From: Guyanagaster necrorhizus
Taxonomy: Eukaryota > Basidiomycota > Agaricomycetes > Agaricales > Physalacriaceae
DNA length: 64,000 nt
NCBI RefSeq assembly: GCF_019112545.1
Contig: NW_025064886.1
Location: forward strand, 1,585,059-1,649,058
Direction of reading: 5' to 3'
Shown here piece after piece: positions 10,935-23,545 of this stretch. The notes beneath the pieces are model-generated. The model did no database searches, was not told the origin of the DNA, and worked only from the letters and a program-made list of their open reading frames with translations. A program made the translations under genes and the position numbers. Every line of letters begins with the position of its first letter. Positions within the stretch are counted from its first letter, which is position 1.

Positions 10935-13576
10935 CCACAGTTGCTGTAGCCTGGTCAAAGATTGAAAAAGAGTTTACCGATAAGAGCAGCTATGCACAAA
11001 CTGACCTTTGGCAGCAGTTTATGGAGTCGCATTGCCTGGCCAAAGGCAATGTTCATGAGTTTCTTGACAGTCTGTCAATGAAACGGGAGTCATTAGCTTC
11101 CATTGGTGTCATCATTGAGGAGAAGGATTACCACTCAACGATTCTCACCTCTATCTCTTCCTATCTTGCCAAGCATGCATCGACTCTCCTTATGGTGGCA
11201 AAGCTTTTTAGTTCCAACAAGGAAGTCGATCCTGAGAACCTGATCCATGCCATTTCTGAGGAATACGACCAACTGGAGTGTGAGTGAGCCAAGCATAGTC
11301 AGCAGTCTGGAAAGAGAAAGGACTCGGAGCAAGATGAAGCCATATCTGTTTCATCAAGCTCAGATGGCAATAAGAAGGGCAAGAAACCTGGCAAGAAATT
11401 GTGCTGGGAATGTGGGAAAGAAGGACACTTCAAAAACAAATGCCTCGAGAAGAAGTCATTAGACAATGACAGCAAGGCCTCTAGATCAAAGGGTGAAATA
11501 GCCAATGTGGCTGAGGAATCATTGGATTTGGACTGGGAAGCCAGTGGTGCATTTGGAGTTGATGATGCTAGCGACATGCTATCGCTGGCTGCAGTTTCTG
11601 AGTCAGATGAGTCTGAAGTTGAGGGCTTATCAGAGGACTTGGAGGATGAAGATGATGGTACCGACCTTTTTTTGGAGGTTAGTGATGAGTTGTGGGATGA
11701 GCTGAGCAGCATGTTGTCCTCAGATGTTGACTGGAGTGATGTAAACTCCTTTGTTGACAAGCAATCGGATGCCACATCTGGCATGCCGACCTTAAAGGAT
11801 GTATCTGCTTCTGAAGAGTCAGTCACAGCCATTATCAACACTGTAAACTCACCCAATATTCAAATTCATACTGAACTCTACAACTCTGGCTGTACATGCC
11901 ATATTTCCCCTTACTGCGATGATTTCAACTCATTCCAGTCTGTTCCACCCAAGGCATTCTGTGCTGTAAACACTCAAAAATTTTCTGCAGCTGGAAAGAG
12001 CATGATGAGCATTGATGTGCCAAATGATGCAAATGCGAGCAATCTGCAACTCACCGAGGTCATATACTCTCCTGAAGTTGGCTATATACTTATTTCAGTT
12101 GGCCAACTTGATGATCTTGGTTTTGAGTTGACTTTCAGTGGTGGAAAATGCACCATCTGTGCACCAGATGGAAAGGTTGTTGGGGTTGTCCCAAAAGATG
12201 ATGGTGGCCTATATCAGGTTTGTCATGAGGGAGATTTGGCTGAGACAGCTGAGGAGGTGCTTACTCTAGACCAATTGCACTGCCACATGGGCCATATTTC
12301 ACCTGAAGTTGCTCGCTGTCTGGTTGAAAAAGGCTTCATAACCAGAGTAAAGCTCGATAAGTCATCTGGAGAATTACAGTTCTGCAAATCATGTGTCTAT
12401 GCTAAAGCTACACAAAAGCCAGTGTCTAAGGCTCAAGGGAGAGAACATGCAATTGATATTAGAGGTGAAATTCACTCTGATTTATGGGGACCTGCACCTG
12501 TAGAATCCCTGTGTAAATGCTGTTACTTCATCTTTTTCATTGATGACAGCACTCATTGGGCTTACCTTGAATTCTTACACTAGAAGAGTGAAGCTTTCAC
12601 AACATACAAAGCCTATGAAGCTTGCATCCACACTCAGCATGACTGCCCTGTAAAAATCCTTCATTCAGACCATAGAGGTGAATACTTCAACAAAGCATTT
12701 GTCCTGCATCTGAAAAATGCTGGCACAGTAAGGAAGATGACTGTGCATGATATGCCACAGCACAATGGGGTGGCTGAAAGATATAATCGCATAGTTATCG
12801 AAAAAGTCAGGGCTATACTGCATTTGAATGGCTTACCTCACTTTCTATGGGCTGAGGCTGTTTGCCATGCTGTCTGGGTCCTCAATAAAACATTGACAAA
12901 GGCTCTAGATAGGATGACTCCTTATGAAGCTGTCACAGGAAAGAAGCTAGATCTAAAAGGGTTGCAGAAATAGAGAGAGAAATGCTGAGTGCATCTTGAG
13001 ACTAAGGCTATGAAGCTGGGTGGCTGCATACATGAAGATCGGTGAATTGGATTTGATAAAACAAGCAATGGATCCCATGTCTACTAGACAGAGAGCAAGA
13101 TGGTGTTCATCAAGCGAAATGTCTATTTTGACACAACTCGTATTACCACTGATGATCTTGAAAGGGAGGAAGACATTGAGCTACACAAGATTCTGTCAAC
13201 ACCAAAAACTCAGTTCAATCCACCTACTGCAAAGCCATCACAGGTGTCACCTACTCCTGAAGCTCAACCTATAGTCTAACCCATAGTTGAAGAAACCCAT
13301 TCTGGATGCACTCGAAAGCCTAGCTAGCAGGTGCTGGACCTCATCTCCAGCAAAGATAGTGTATCGGAACGTCCAAGTGATTCTGTGGTACCTGTTGGTG
13401 TTCAGTTACCAGTTGCCAATGAAAACAATAATCTTTTCGAGTTTGAAGAAGAAGGAGAGGCAGATTGATTGATGATACTCGAGGATACTGACTTCCTTGA
13501 GGAGTATGCCATGGCCATTTCAACAGCTGATACAGAAGCCTTAGAGCCATGCAGTCTAGCTGAAGCAAAGCATCAG
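10935..13576 (+). pseudogene. Copia gag-pol, first part (gag, zinc knuckle, protease, integrase)
   Basis: Opens inside gag (LWQQFMESHCLAKGNVHEFL, about 11010). The CCHC knuckle CWECGKEGHFKNKC is at about 11402-11443. An acidic linker follows, then a protease-like site LYNSGCTCHIS at about 11876, where the catalytic Asp of the usual D-S-G is Asn. GAG-pre-integrase has the HHCC zinc site (LHCHMGHIS and CKSCVYAKA) at about 12275-12410, and the integrase core includes SDLWGP, HSDHRGEY and MPQHNGVAERYN. In-frame stops occur at 11285 (gag), 12581 and 12971. The last readable codons before the gypsy insertion are AEAKHQ. Confidence 0.85.
13572..13576 (+). repeat. Target-site duplication (left copy) of the nested gypsy element
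   Basis: ATCAG immediately before the gypsy 5' LTR; the same five bases follow the 3' LTR at 21998-22002. Confidence 0.9.
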
Positions 13577-14095
13577 TATTATGATTTTTCTATTTTCTTT
13601 TTCTTTTTCCTTGGAAATGACCCCTATCACTGCTTAGTCAGGATGCCTAGGCTGGTGCTTAGGACCATGAGAAAGCTTGGTCAGCAACCCAGTCAGTCAT
13701 TCTCCTAGTGCGCTGCTGTGTGCTGTGAAGGGAGAGACAATGCTCTTTTTGTCCCACCATGCACTGCAACAATAATAAGCACAACAGCAGGACAACAGCT
13801 TTTGTAGAGAGCCTGGCAATAGCAGGGGTAACAGCTCTACAGCAGACAATATCTTTTGTGAAACATTTATTTATAGCACAATAACAGAACAGTATATAAG
13901 TAGCATAGCTCTTGCTGTAAATACCCCAGCTTCAAGCTAAAGTTTATTCTCTACCATCCTATCTCAAGCAACTTGCAATGCCTTGATCACACACCTCTGT
14001 TAACACATTAAGTGAACTCAGTCGGACATACCTGAAGTACAAGGTACCAAACTGATTATCACATGTTAATAGTCATGTGGAGTTTGGGCTTAACA
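13577..14095 (+). repeat. 5' LTR of the gypsy element
   Basis: 519 bp, starting TATTATGATTTTTC and ending GGGCTTAACA. The expected TG terminus is mutated to TA here but intact in the 3' LTR. It contains a TATA-like box (cagtatataagtag, about 13890-13903) and an AT-rich U3. Confidence 0.92.
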
Positions 14096-14238
14096 ATTAG
14101 CTTGAAGCTTCTTGCTTTCCTTTCTCAGGCCCAACCGTGCTGAGAAACTGAATGCCCCCTGTCTTAAATCTATCAGACTCAAACTTTACTCATGAGTTCT
14201 TTGAACTCTTGGCTTCTATCATAGGAACCTTGATCAGT

Positions 14239-17143
14239 TTATTGGTGATCATACAGCTGTGCCGTGGATGCCAATCGATTATCGTCTGAGCCATCCGACA
14301 CTACCAAGAGTTCCAGTGCATCCGCACAATCCTCCGAAATGTCACACCAGACCTCCCCCTCCATGACATCCCTCCCTCTGTCTGAAACTCCATCTGACAC
14401 CCCGAAGAAACAGAAGATGAGCCTGGGTGCTCGATTGAAAGGCGTTCTAGGGAAGAGGAGGAGCAGCAGTGGCAACACAAGTATCCCCCAAGGCTCTCGT
14501 CGGCAATCGTCTGAGACCCTGGAAACCCTTGGGCTACAGGGTTTCGACGAACCCAACCCGACACCCCCATCTCCTCCCCTGAGCACAGCATCACTGCATC
14601 AAGAACAACTGTCGCCCAGTCTGAAATTGGGCACTAGGCCAGAGACTCTCTGGATGCCATTCAGATGGCTCCAGGCACCAGAAGCACCACAAGAAGCAGT
14701 GGAAGGGGAACAAGAGTCAGTAGTTCCGACCCCTTCTTTGATGATACCAATAGAAATGAGATCCACTATTGGCAAGCAGTGTCAAGAGCAGCCAGTAGAC
14801 TGGAGCAAGAGCAAGGAGGAGCCCCACGCCTACCAAGGCATAGTCCAGTGGTACCAAACCCAATACAACCAATCCTCCAGTCTCTTGCCGAGTTCATCAA
14901 TACTCCCAACTCTCCATTCCAGAAACCTGCCACTTCTGCCAGCAGCCCTGACTCCTGGACAAGACCAATTGCCAGGATTGTCAATGCCGATGACTACTAT
15001 CACTGGCAGTCACCACTCCTCGACGAAGACCACCCGCTATCATATAGAACAGACACCATCACCAAAACTGATGATATCCCTGTCTGGAGAGATAGGATAC
15101 CGTCAGATTTCGGAATGATCGGGGGTGATAACAAACATATTGACTCCACCAGAGATCTCAAAAGGGTCTTTGACAGGCCAATTGCTGCTCTCTTTCTTCG
15201 TCCCCAGTTCTATAGAAACTTCTGCTGGTATCACAGAGCAGTGGTGCCACCAGCAGAAGGAGAAGAGGAGCAGCCCAACTGAGAGCCTACTCCTCGACCC
15301 GGATCCGATGACACTGAGTCAAGTACTCAGCCCCAACCTACCCACCCCGGAAACCTTTGGCCAGCAAAGCAGTTCCCTCCTCGAGGGGACCACCAACAAG
15401 AGGGCCAAAGGGGACGATGAGGCCGAGGAGGAGGGCCAAGGGGACCAAGCAGTGGACCCTATCCTTGAATGGAGGAGCATCATCAGTATGATCACGTGTC
15501 AAGAACAGGAGAAGAAACGATGAGAACGAGAGATGTGGGAGGAGGAGTTTATTCAGTTGTACCAGGAGCAGGTAGCTGAATTATAGAGGGACGATCTTTG
15601 GCTACGATCATCCCTAGGACGAAGGTACACCACTGCTGATCCCATTGAATGGGAAGAGATTTTACAATATGCTGCGACTAAGCACGCCATTTTTAATTTC
15701 AATCAGCAATATTTACACTATCAGATGATGGTGATGCCACCATATCGACCAAGATTCAGCAAATGGAAGGCACCAATACCATGGACGCCAAGTATAATGC
15801 CACCCAAGACAGCAAACATGGCATTTTCAATCCGAACAGCGATGTTAAGGTACTCACTTGCTATATTGGCTGTTTGCAGCATGGCATCTTGGCTGACTTG
15901 GTCCTACACACAGCTGAGAATCTATCACCTGAATCCCTGGACTGGCACAGAAAGCCAATTATTGGGAGGACAACCATCACCTGACGAGGCAACTGGATCG
16001 GTCCCAACCAACGAGAAGAAGGATGACCCCAAAGTAATGACACAGGGGTGGACCATCAAGGATGGGCAGATTGTTTGGAAGGAAGGGCCACCGACCCCAA
16101 GAAGCCCTGTAGCTGATGATGGGTCCCTGCATTCCTTTCTAGGGCCTCCGACAGATTGGGTGGGTCTCCCTAGAGGGGAACTCCCAAATCCAATGTCGCC
16201 TCTTGATCCAAAGGCGTATATCCTAAATGTCAAGCTGACACTTGGGCAGGAGCCCTTTCTTTTTAAAGGGGCTTCAGATAATATCGACCGCTTCCTTATG
16301 GACTGCGATCAATATTTCCAGGTCTTTGCCTCATACTTTCTTTACAACATGTACAAGGTAAACTATGCCACCACCTACTTTGAAGACAAGGCGAAAGTAT
16401 GGTGGGTGTTACTGGCCCCTAACTTCTGGTTGACCACTCGGCAACACAATCAGTACCCCACCTGGGCAGTGCTGAAGCAGATGATCTGTGACAAGTTCAC
16501 GGACCCTGCAGTCCGAGAAGTCCACAAGTCGAAGATGAAGGAATACAAGATGGGCGACAAAGCGGCGCCCAACTACTTCATCAAACTGAAATAACTCAGA
16601 AAGCTCGCTAGGATCTGAGAGGATGTGGCTGACTCAGGATGCATGGTCGAATATATGAAACGAGAAGTACCTCCTCATTACTTGAAGACCATCTCCGATC
16701 TCAGCCATAGCGTGCCAGTCGGCTATGATGATTGGAAGGCCTGAATCACCCTAATGTGGCAAGAACGACAGCGGCAGAAGATGGAGGTGACAAATCTGTG
16801 GGAACAGCACAGGTACTAGAGACAGGGCTCGAAGCCCTCCACCCATGTGACCATGTCTGCCAGGCCCAGCAGCTCAGCCCCAACTTCTCAGAATGATGGG
16901 AAGTGAACTGGTAAGGGCCTAAGTACCAGAACAGGCAAGCAGATTGATGTGGATCGCCTCAAGAAGGAGGGTAAGTGTTTCAATTGTGGCCAACCAGGCC
17001 ACATGGCACAGAACTGCCCTGAGAAGAAGAATAAATGCACGCAGGAGGATATTAGGGCACAGATTGCTGAGCTGATGAAGGAAGATAACAACCTCGGAGG
17101 AGACAACAAACCCGAGGAGGTAAAAGGTGAGGCCGAGCAGTGA
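14239..17143 (+). pseudogene. Gypsy gag region with CCHC zinc knuckle
   Basis: The frame starting at 14264 opens with a Ser/Pro-rich leader (DANRLSSEPSDTTKSSS) and runs, with stops, to 15523 and then through the gag core. The core reads EWEEILQYAATKHAIFNF (about 15652), AYILNVKLTLGQEPFLFKGA (about 16216), then YPTWAVLKQMICDKFTDPAV (about 16453) and MKEYKMGDKA. The knuckle CFNCGQPGHMAQNC is at about 16978-17019. A second long frame at 14665-15282 overlaps the leader in another phase and looks equally protein-like. Internal stops include 15121, 15523, 16592 and 16617. The gag core is Retrotrans_gag-like. Confidence 0.8.
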
Positions 17144-20100
17144 GCGATTCCGCTGACTCAGCCCATGGACTGGATAACAGGTCACAAGCTGCTGGACAGA
17201 CTGACACTTTATCTTCTATAGTATTACCTTCTATGACTAAATTATACATGCATTGGAATATACCTGACCCTATTATCCACCATCCAGAATCGCCTACAGA
17301 ATCATCTAAGAAACTGACCACAATAACTCAAACACCGACGAAGGGCTGAAGAGGGGCAGAGAGCCCCAAAGATGCGTCTTCGCTGAGAATTTCTCAAACT
17401 AAAAATATAAAACAGGCTGAACTACCTTCGGACCGAACAGGGGTAGAGAACCCCACAGATTGGCTAAAGCCATTCGATACTGAATGGACTTGGCAAGCTA
17501 TCAAAGATGGCAAAAATGAAACAGTGGCAAAGGCCATACTGAAGAACTGGGTACACAAGTCCTGAGTTGAGGAAATAATCAACGATATGATCGCCAGCAT
17601 ATGAGTTGCAGAACGGTGCTGAGCTTTGGAGTGGCTCGATGAATTGTGAGAACCCCAAAAGTTCATCTGAAGAGCCAAAACTACCAGAAAAGACTTACTA
17701 GCCAAGGTGCAGATCAAGATGTTGACGTCTCGATCAACCCATGCAGTCACTGCATTGATCGACAGTGGCTGCATGGGGAGTAGCATCAATCGAGATTTCA
17801 TCAACAAGCATCAATTGCCCACTCGGACAACAGCGGCCCCTATTCCCATCTATAATGCAGACGGAACATGGAACCAAGCTGGACTGATCACTGAATACAT
17901 AGAGCTTAGGCTCACCATCGGTGATCACTCAGAATGGATTGATCTAGCTGTTACCGGCCTAGGAATGAAAGAAGTGTTTCTTGGTCATGACTGACTAATC
18001 CAACACAATCCGCTGATCAATTGGAAAACCGGATGCATCATCTTCACCTGATACTATTGCCAGAAAATTCCATTTGAACTACCAGATGGAGATCCTAAGG
18101 ACTGATAGAATGAAGAAATGGAGGATAGCGAGACCATTCTCACTATCAACTTACAAAGGGCCATTAACATTTGGGCAATACACCATGCTAATGACCTAGC
18201 AGCAAGGGCCAATACTGATAAACAAAAAAGGACATTCAAAGAGATGGTACCCGAATGGGCATGCAACTATTGCGACTTATTTGAGAAGGAAAGTTTCGAT
18301 GAATTACTCGATGCAAAACCCTGGGACCATGCCATCGAACTAATTCCTAATGCCAATGCCAACCTAGATTGCAAGTGCTATCCACTAGGCAATAACGAAC
18401 AACAAGAACTAGACAAGTTTCTCGAAGAGAACTTATCTAGCGGAAGAATCCGATCATCAAAGTCACTAATGGTGTCACTCTTCTTTTTCATCAAAAAGAA
18501 GGATGGCAAACTCTGACCGGTACAAGATTACCGAAAGCTCAATGAAATGACCATCAAGAACTGGTATCCACTTCCTTTAATCTCGGAGTTAATGGACAAA
18601 CTCCGGGGTGCGAAATACTACACAAAATTGGATGTTCGGTGGGGGTACAACAATATGCGTATCAAGGAAGGTGACGAATAGAAGGCTGCTTTTTGAACTA
18701 ACCATGGTTTGTTTGAACCGACGGTTATGTTCTTCGGACTAACGAATTCACTGGCCACCTTCCAGTGGATGATGAATGACATCTTCAAAGACCTCATTGC
18801 CACAGAAAACGTCACAATCTATCTGAATGACATACTCATCATGTCCAAAACCAAGAAAGAACACAGAAGGCTGGTATGCCAGGTACTATCCTTGATGAGG
18901 AAGCACTGACTCTTTCTCAAAGCCGAAAAATGCGAATTCGAGATATTAGAAACTGAATACCTCGGAGTCATTATCAGCGAAGGAAGTATCAGGATGGATC
19001 CCATTAAAGTGGCAGGAGTGACAGAATGGCTGGAACCGACAAAGAAAAAAGAGTTACAATCATTTCTCAGATTTACCAACTTCTACCGATGGTTCATCCA
19101 TGATTACAGCAAAATAGTCTGACTGATGACACAATTAACCGGAAATTCCCCATGGAGCTGGAGAATTTCCCAATGGGCAGCATTCGATGATCTTAAATGC
19201 TGATTAGCCAAAGACATCATTCTGGCTATACCAAGCCAGGACGGAAAATTCCAAGTGGAAGCCGACTCTAGCAAGGGTGCAGTTGGAGCCGTACTTTCAC
19301 AGGAACAGGACAATAAATGGCGACCAGTCGCATTTATGTCAAAAGCGCTCACAGTAACTGAATGCAACTATGAGATCTATGACAAAGAACTCTTAGCCAT
19401 AATGCTCACCCTTGTGGAATGGCGACATTATCTCATTGGGGCACACCATACCTTTGAGATTTGGACAGATCACCAGAACCTCAGATACTTCCGTCAATCT
19501 CAAAAGCTTAACTGCCAGCAAGCCTGGTGGGTTATGGAATTATCTGAGTACGAATACATGCTACACCATAAAGCTGGCATAGCAAACAAGAAGGCCGATT
19601 TTCTCAGCCACAGGGCAGATCATAACCAAGGAGGAGATGATAACAAAGAGGTCATTTTACTATGGCCAGAACACTTCTGAGCAATGATCATGCCAATGGA
19701 AGAGGAGATGCATAAACGCATCAAGAGCGCCACTCGGGATCCACATAAATGAGATCAAAGAATCACTTCTTCACTCAATCATGAGCGAGGACTGAAAAAG
19801 GAAGGGGGATTGATCTATTATGATGAACATATCTATATCCCCAGGGATCAAAAACTTCATGGTGATATCATTGCCACATGTCATAATCATGCAACTGCCG
19901 GACATCCTGGCATCATGAAAACCAAGGAACTGGTTTTACGAGAATATTGGTAGCCCAAAATGGATTATGATATCACCCGATATGTCAAGGCTTGTGAGGT
20001 TTGCTAGTGAGGCAAGACTTCAACACAATCCAGAGCTGCCTCACTCCATCCAAATGAGGTCCCTTTGACACCATGGACCCACATTTTGGTAGATATAATA

Positions 20101-20850
20101 ACGGGCCTTTCTGAAAGTGATGGCTATGATGCCATCATTGTCATAGTCAATCGCTTCTCAAAAGTGATCATCCTGATTGCCTGTTCTACAGAACTCATAT
20201 CTGAGAGATGGGCAAAAATACTATGAGATGAGGTTTATGCAAAGTATGGCATGCCTCAAGTAGTAATTTCTGACAGAGGACCACAATTCATCTCTAAGTT
20301 CCTAGACGATTTATACCGCCTCCTCAATATCAAAAGGAATACCTCAATGGCATATCACCCACAGATGGACAGTCAAACGGAACGGGCCAACCAGGAAATT
20401 GAAAAGTATTTATGACTTTTCATCAGTTACCAGCAAGATGACTGGATGGAATGGCTAGCATTAGCAGCATTCTAACATAACAACAGAATTCACACTGCAA
20501 CAGGTAAAACACCGTTCTTTGTGAATTACGAATGGAACCCACCAGTTGCGCAAATGGGACGGTTCCACACAATGACATCTGCTTCAACGAACTTTGCAAT
20601 AACAATGACAAAGATCCATGAAGAAACAAAGACTGCCCTTGAAAAGGCTGCTTCAACCATGAAAAAGCAGTATGACAAGCACCGACAGGCAGCACATGAA
20701 TATTCAACCAATGACAAAGTTTGGTTGGATACTACGAATCTTCATCTACCAAGGCCAAAACAAAAATTGGCAGACAAACAGACAGGCCCCTTCAAAGTTA
20801 TTGCAAAAATCGGCAAATCCACATATAAACTAAAACTTCCAGCCACCTAG
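17143..20850 (+). pseudogene. Gypsy pol: protease, reverse transcriptase, RNase H, integrase
   Basis: The protease site ALIDSGCMGSSINRDF is at about 17749. RT motifs include [20 protein letters not shown] (about 18520), [32 protein letters not shown] and IYLNDILIM, where the usual YxDD is YLND. RNase H follows with FQVEADSSKGAVGAVLSQ (about 19250) and FEIWTDHQNL. Integrase has the HHCC site (HGDIIATCHNHA, CEVC, about 19860-20005) and core residues in DIITGLSESD, SDRGPQF and TERANQEIEKYL. Stops interrupt almost every 100-200 codons, chiefly TGA at places where related elements have Arg. Confidence 0.88.
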
Positions 20851-21024
20851 AGAATTCATGATGTTTTTAATGAAACATTATTGACACCATACGTGGCACC
20901 AGCCTTCCCAAACCAAGAATGACCACCTCCACCTCCACTAGAACTCATCGACAACGAAGAACACTATGAAGTCGATGAGGTACTAAACCACAAAATCCAA
21001 AAAGTGAAAGCATGAGGGGGAGGC

Positions 21025-21303
21025 ATGAAAACAACTGTTGACTATCTAGTCAGCTGGAAGGGCTATAGACCAGAATCAAACCAATGGGTCAACAAAAAAT
21101 ATATGAATGCAGACAATACCATTCACGACTACGAACACAGGATCAACAAAGTAGACATCAAGGTGGTCATGTTCAACATTATATCTGCTCAACATGATAT
21201 AGCGACAAAAGAAAGAAAGATGATATCTAGCCAGATATACATCAATCAACCTGCTGACAGCAGAGGACATGTGGCAGAGGACGATGAAGATGACTCTGTC
21301 TAA
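21025..21303 (+). pseudogene. C-terminal chromodomain of the gypsy polyprotein
   Basis: DYLVSWKGYRPESNQWV is a clear chromodomain core (YLVKWKGY type), which places the element among chromoviruses. It is separated from the integrase by stops at 20850 and 21015, so it is no longer translated with pol. Chromoviral chromodomains are thought to steer integration to marked chromatin. Confidence 0.85.
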
Positions 21304-21478
21304 AACTTGACCCAACTAGGCGATACCAAAGACCAGGAAGAAGAGGACAATGAAGATGGCGGTTGGACAAAGTCTGACAACCAGATAGCAAGTGGTCCAG
21401 CAGATCGGCCACCTCCTACTAAGGGAGGAGGACTGCGCTAACTTGACCATCAGGACGATGGTCTTAAGGAGGGGGTAA

Positions 21479-21997
21479 TGTTATGATTTTCCTATTTTCT
21501 TTTTCTTTTTCCTTGGAAACAACCCCTATCACTGCTTAGTCAGAGCATCTAGGCTGGTGCTTAGGACCATGGGAAAGCTTGGTCAGCAACCCAGTCAGTC
21601 ATTCTCCTAGCGCGCTGCTGTGTGCTGTGAAGGGAGAGACAATGCTCTTTTTGTCCCACCATGCACTGCAACAATAACAAGCACAACAGCAGGACAACAG
21701 CTTTTGTGGAGAGCCTGGCAATAGCAGGGGTAACAGCTCTACAGCAGACAATATCTTTTGTGAAACATTTATTTATAGCACAATAACAGAACAGTATATA
21801 AGTAGCATAGCTCTTGCTGTAAATACCCCAGCTTCAAGCTAAAGTTTATTCTCTACCATCCTATCTCGAGCAACTTGCAATGCCTTGATCACACACCTCT
21901 GTTAACACATTAAGTGAACTCAGTCGGACATACCTGAAGTACAAGGTATCAAACTGATTATCACATGTTAATAGTCATGTGGAGTTTGGGCTTAACA
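21479..21997 (+). repeat. 3' LTR of the gypsy element
   Basis: 519 bp, TGTTATGATTTTCC to GGGCTTAACA, the same length as the 5' LTR. It is preceded by the polypurine tract at about 21466-21475. Confidence 0.92.
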
Positions 21998-22002
21998 ATC
22001 AG
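21998..22002 (+). repeat. Target-site duplication (right copy) of the nested gypsy element
   Basis: ATCAG, identical to 13572-13576. The following codons, read in the copia frame, give PDWPLW, which continues AEAKHQ from the left side. Confidence 0.9.
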
Positions 22003-23538
22003 CCTGATTGGCCTTTGTGGGAAGGTGCAACACAGGAAGAGCTTGCGATGTTGAAGACTGCAGGGACTTGAAAAATTGTTGAAAAACCAGTTGGAGCAAA
22101 TGTTGTGGGCTCAAAGTAGGTCTTTCGAATCAAGAAGAATACTGAGAGAGACATAGTCAAGTTCAAGACTCGCTTGGTAGCACAAGGGTTCTCATAAGTA
22201 CCTGGTGTTGACTACTTTGACACTTATGCCTCTGTTGCAAGGCTTGCATCTATCCATTCAATCCTTACTATGGCTGTAGCACTCAATCTAGAGCTCCATC
22301 AAGTCGATATCAAAGGTGCATACTTGAATAGAAAGCTCACCAATGAAGAAATCATTTATATGCATCAACCTCCTGGCTATCCTGAGTCTGGCTCCCATCC
22401 TGGTCAAGTCTGCCATCTCATAAAGATTCTATATGGTTTGAAGCAGAGTGGTCATTGCTGGTATCAATGTCTCATTGAGATTTTGGTGGTGCAGCTGGGA
22501 TTCAAGCAGTGCAACATTGATCAAGCTGTGTTTTACAAGCAGGAGGACTGAAACTTGACTATTATTGCTGTCCATGTTGATGACTGCACCATCACAGCAT
22601 CATTATTGCATCTAGTGTGAGAGATAAAGAAAGGTATGGCAAAATACATGGAAGTCATGGATTTGGGGGAGCTGCACTGGATTCTTGGCATCGAGATCAC
22701 ATGTGACCATGAGTCATGCTCTGTTTCTCTTTCCCAATGCTTGTACATCGATGCCATTGTTCATCACTATAGCTTTGAAGACCTCAAACCAGTCTCTACA
22801 CCAATGGATATTAATCTCTATTTGTCTTTCTTTCCTGCACCAGCCTCCACCCAAGAAATTGCAGCCATGAGAGATGTCCCTTACAGGGAGTCTGTTGGCT
22901 CCTTGATCTGGGTTATGCTCAGGACATGCCCTGATATCGCATTTGTCATGACAACAGTCTCGAAATATTCAACAGCTGCTACAGAGGCTCATTGGAAGGC
23001 TGTAAAGCACATCTTTCGCTACCTGAAGGGCATGAGGGATTACTGGCTGATGTTTGGGGGAAACAGAAAGGTTTTGCATGGTTATGTGGATGCTGATGGG
23101 AGCATGGCAGAGGATAGGCATGCCATTACTGGGTATGCTTTCATGCTGAATGGTGGAGCTGTTTCGTGGTCATCTAAAAAGCAGGAGATCATCTCGCTTT
23201 CAACCACTGAGTCTGAATACATGGCTGCAACTCATGCATCAAAGGAGGTGCTCTGGCTTCACAGTCTGCTCTCTCAGGTTTTCTCACCGATTACTGAGGC
23301 TACAACTTTATTCTCAGACAATCAGTCTGCTATTGCACTCTCAAAAGATCATCAGTATCATGCCCAAACCAAGCATATCAACATTCGCTTCCACTTCATT
23401 TGCTGGGTCATCAGTGAAGGCTCCCTTCATCTTGTTTACTGTCCCACTGAGGACATGGTTGCCGATGCTCTCACCAAGCCTTTACCTTCAGCCAAGGTGA
23501 AGCACTTTGCTACTGAGCTTGGACTTCACTCTGCTTGA
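22003..23538 (+). pseudogene. Copia pol, second part (reverse transcriptase and RNase H)
   Basis: Continues the copia frame after the gypsy insertion: PDWPLWEGATQEELAMLKTAG, then the copia RT signature with KTRLVAQGF, DTYASVARL, LHQVDIKGAYLN and LYGLKQSG. The catalytic box reads VHVDDCTI, so the usual YVDD is HVDD. The RNase H part has LKGMRDYW, VDADGSMAEDRHAITGYAF and STTESEYMAATHASKEVLWL, ending LADALTKPL-like and HSA at 23538. In-frame stops at about 22070, 22118, 22196, 22549 and 22618 make it non-functional; those that can be compared fit G-to-A or C-to-T changes. Confidence 0.88.
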
Positions 23539-23545
23539 GGGGGAG

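Larger units (their letters stand above)
13577..21997 (+). mobile_element. Ty3/gypsy chromovirus inserted in copia pol
   Basis: A structurally complete element: two 519-bp LTRs, gag with zinc knuckle, protease, RT, RNase H, integrase and a C-terminal chromodomain, a polypurine tract AAGGAGGGGG before the 3' LTR, and a 5-bp duplication. It lies in the same orientation as its copia host. The LTRs differ at roughly 15 positions, all transitions by my reading. Many in-frame stops are TGA where the family has Arg, which fits CGA to TGA deamination. A related minus-strand copy starts at 57166. Confidence 0.93.

Noticed and set aside
10331..11287. A 318-residue open frame across the assembly gap
   Set aside because: Most of it is N-derived X; it only joins LTR sequence to copia gag and is not a gene.
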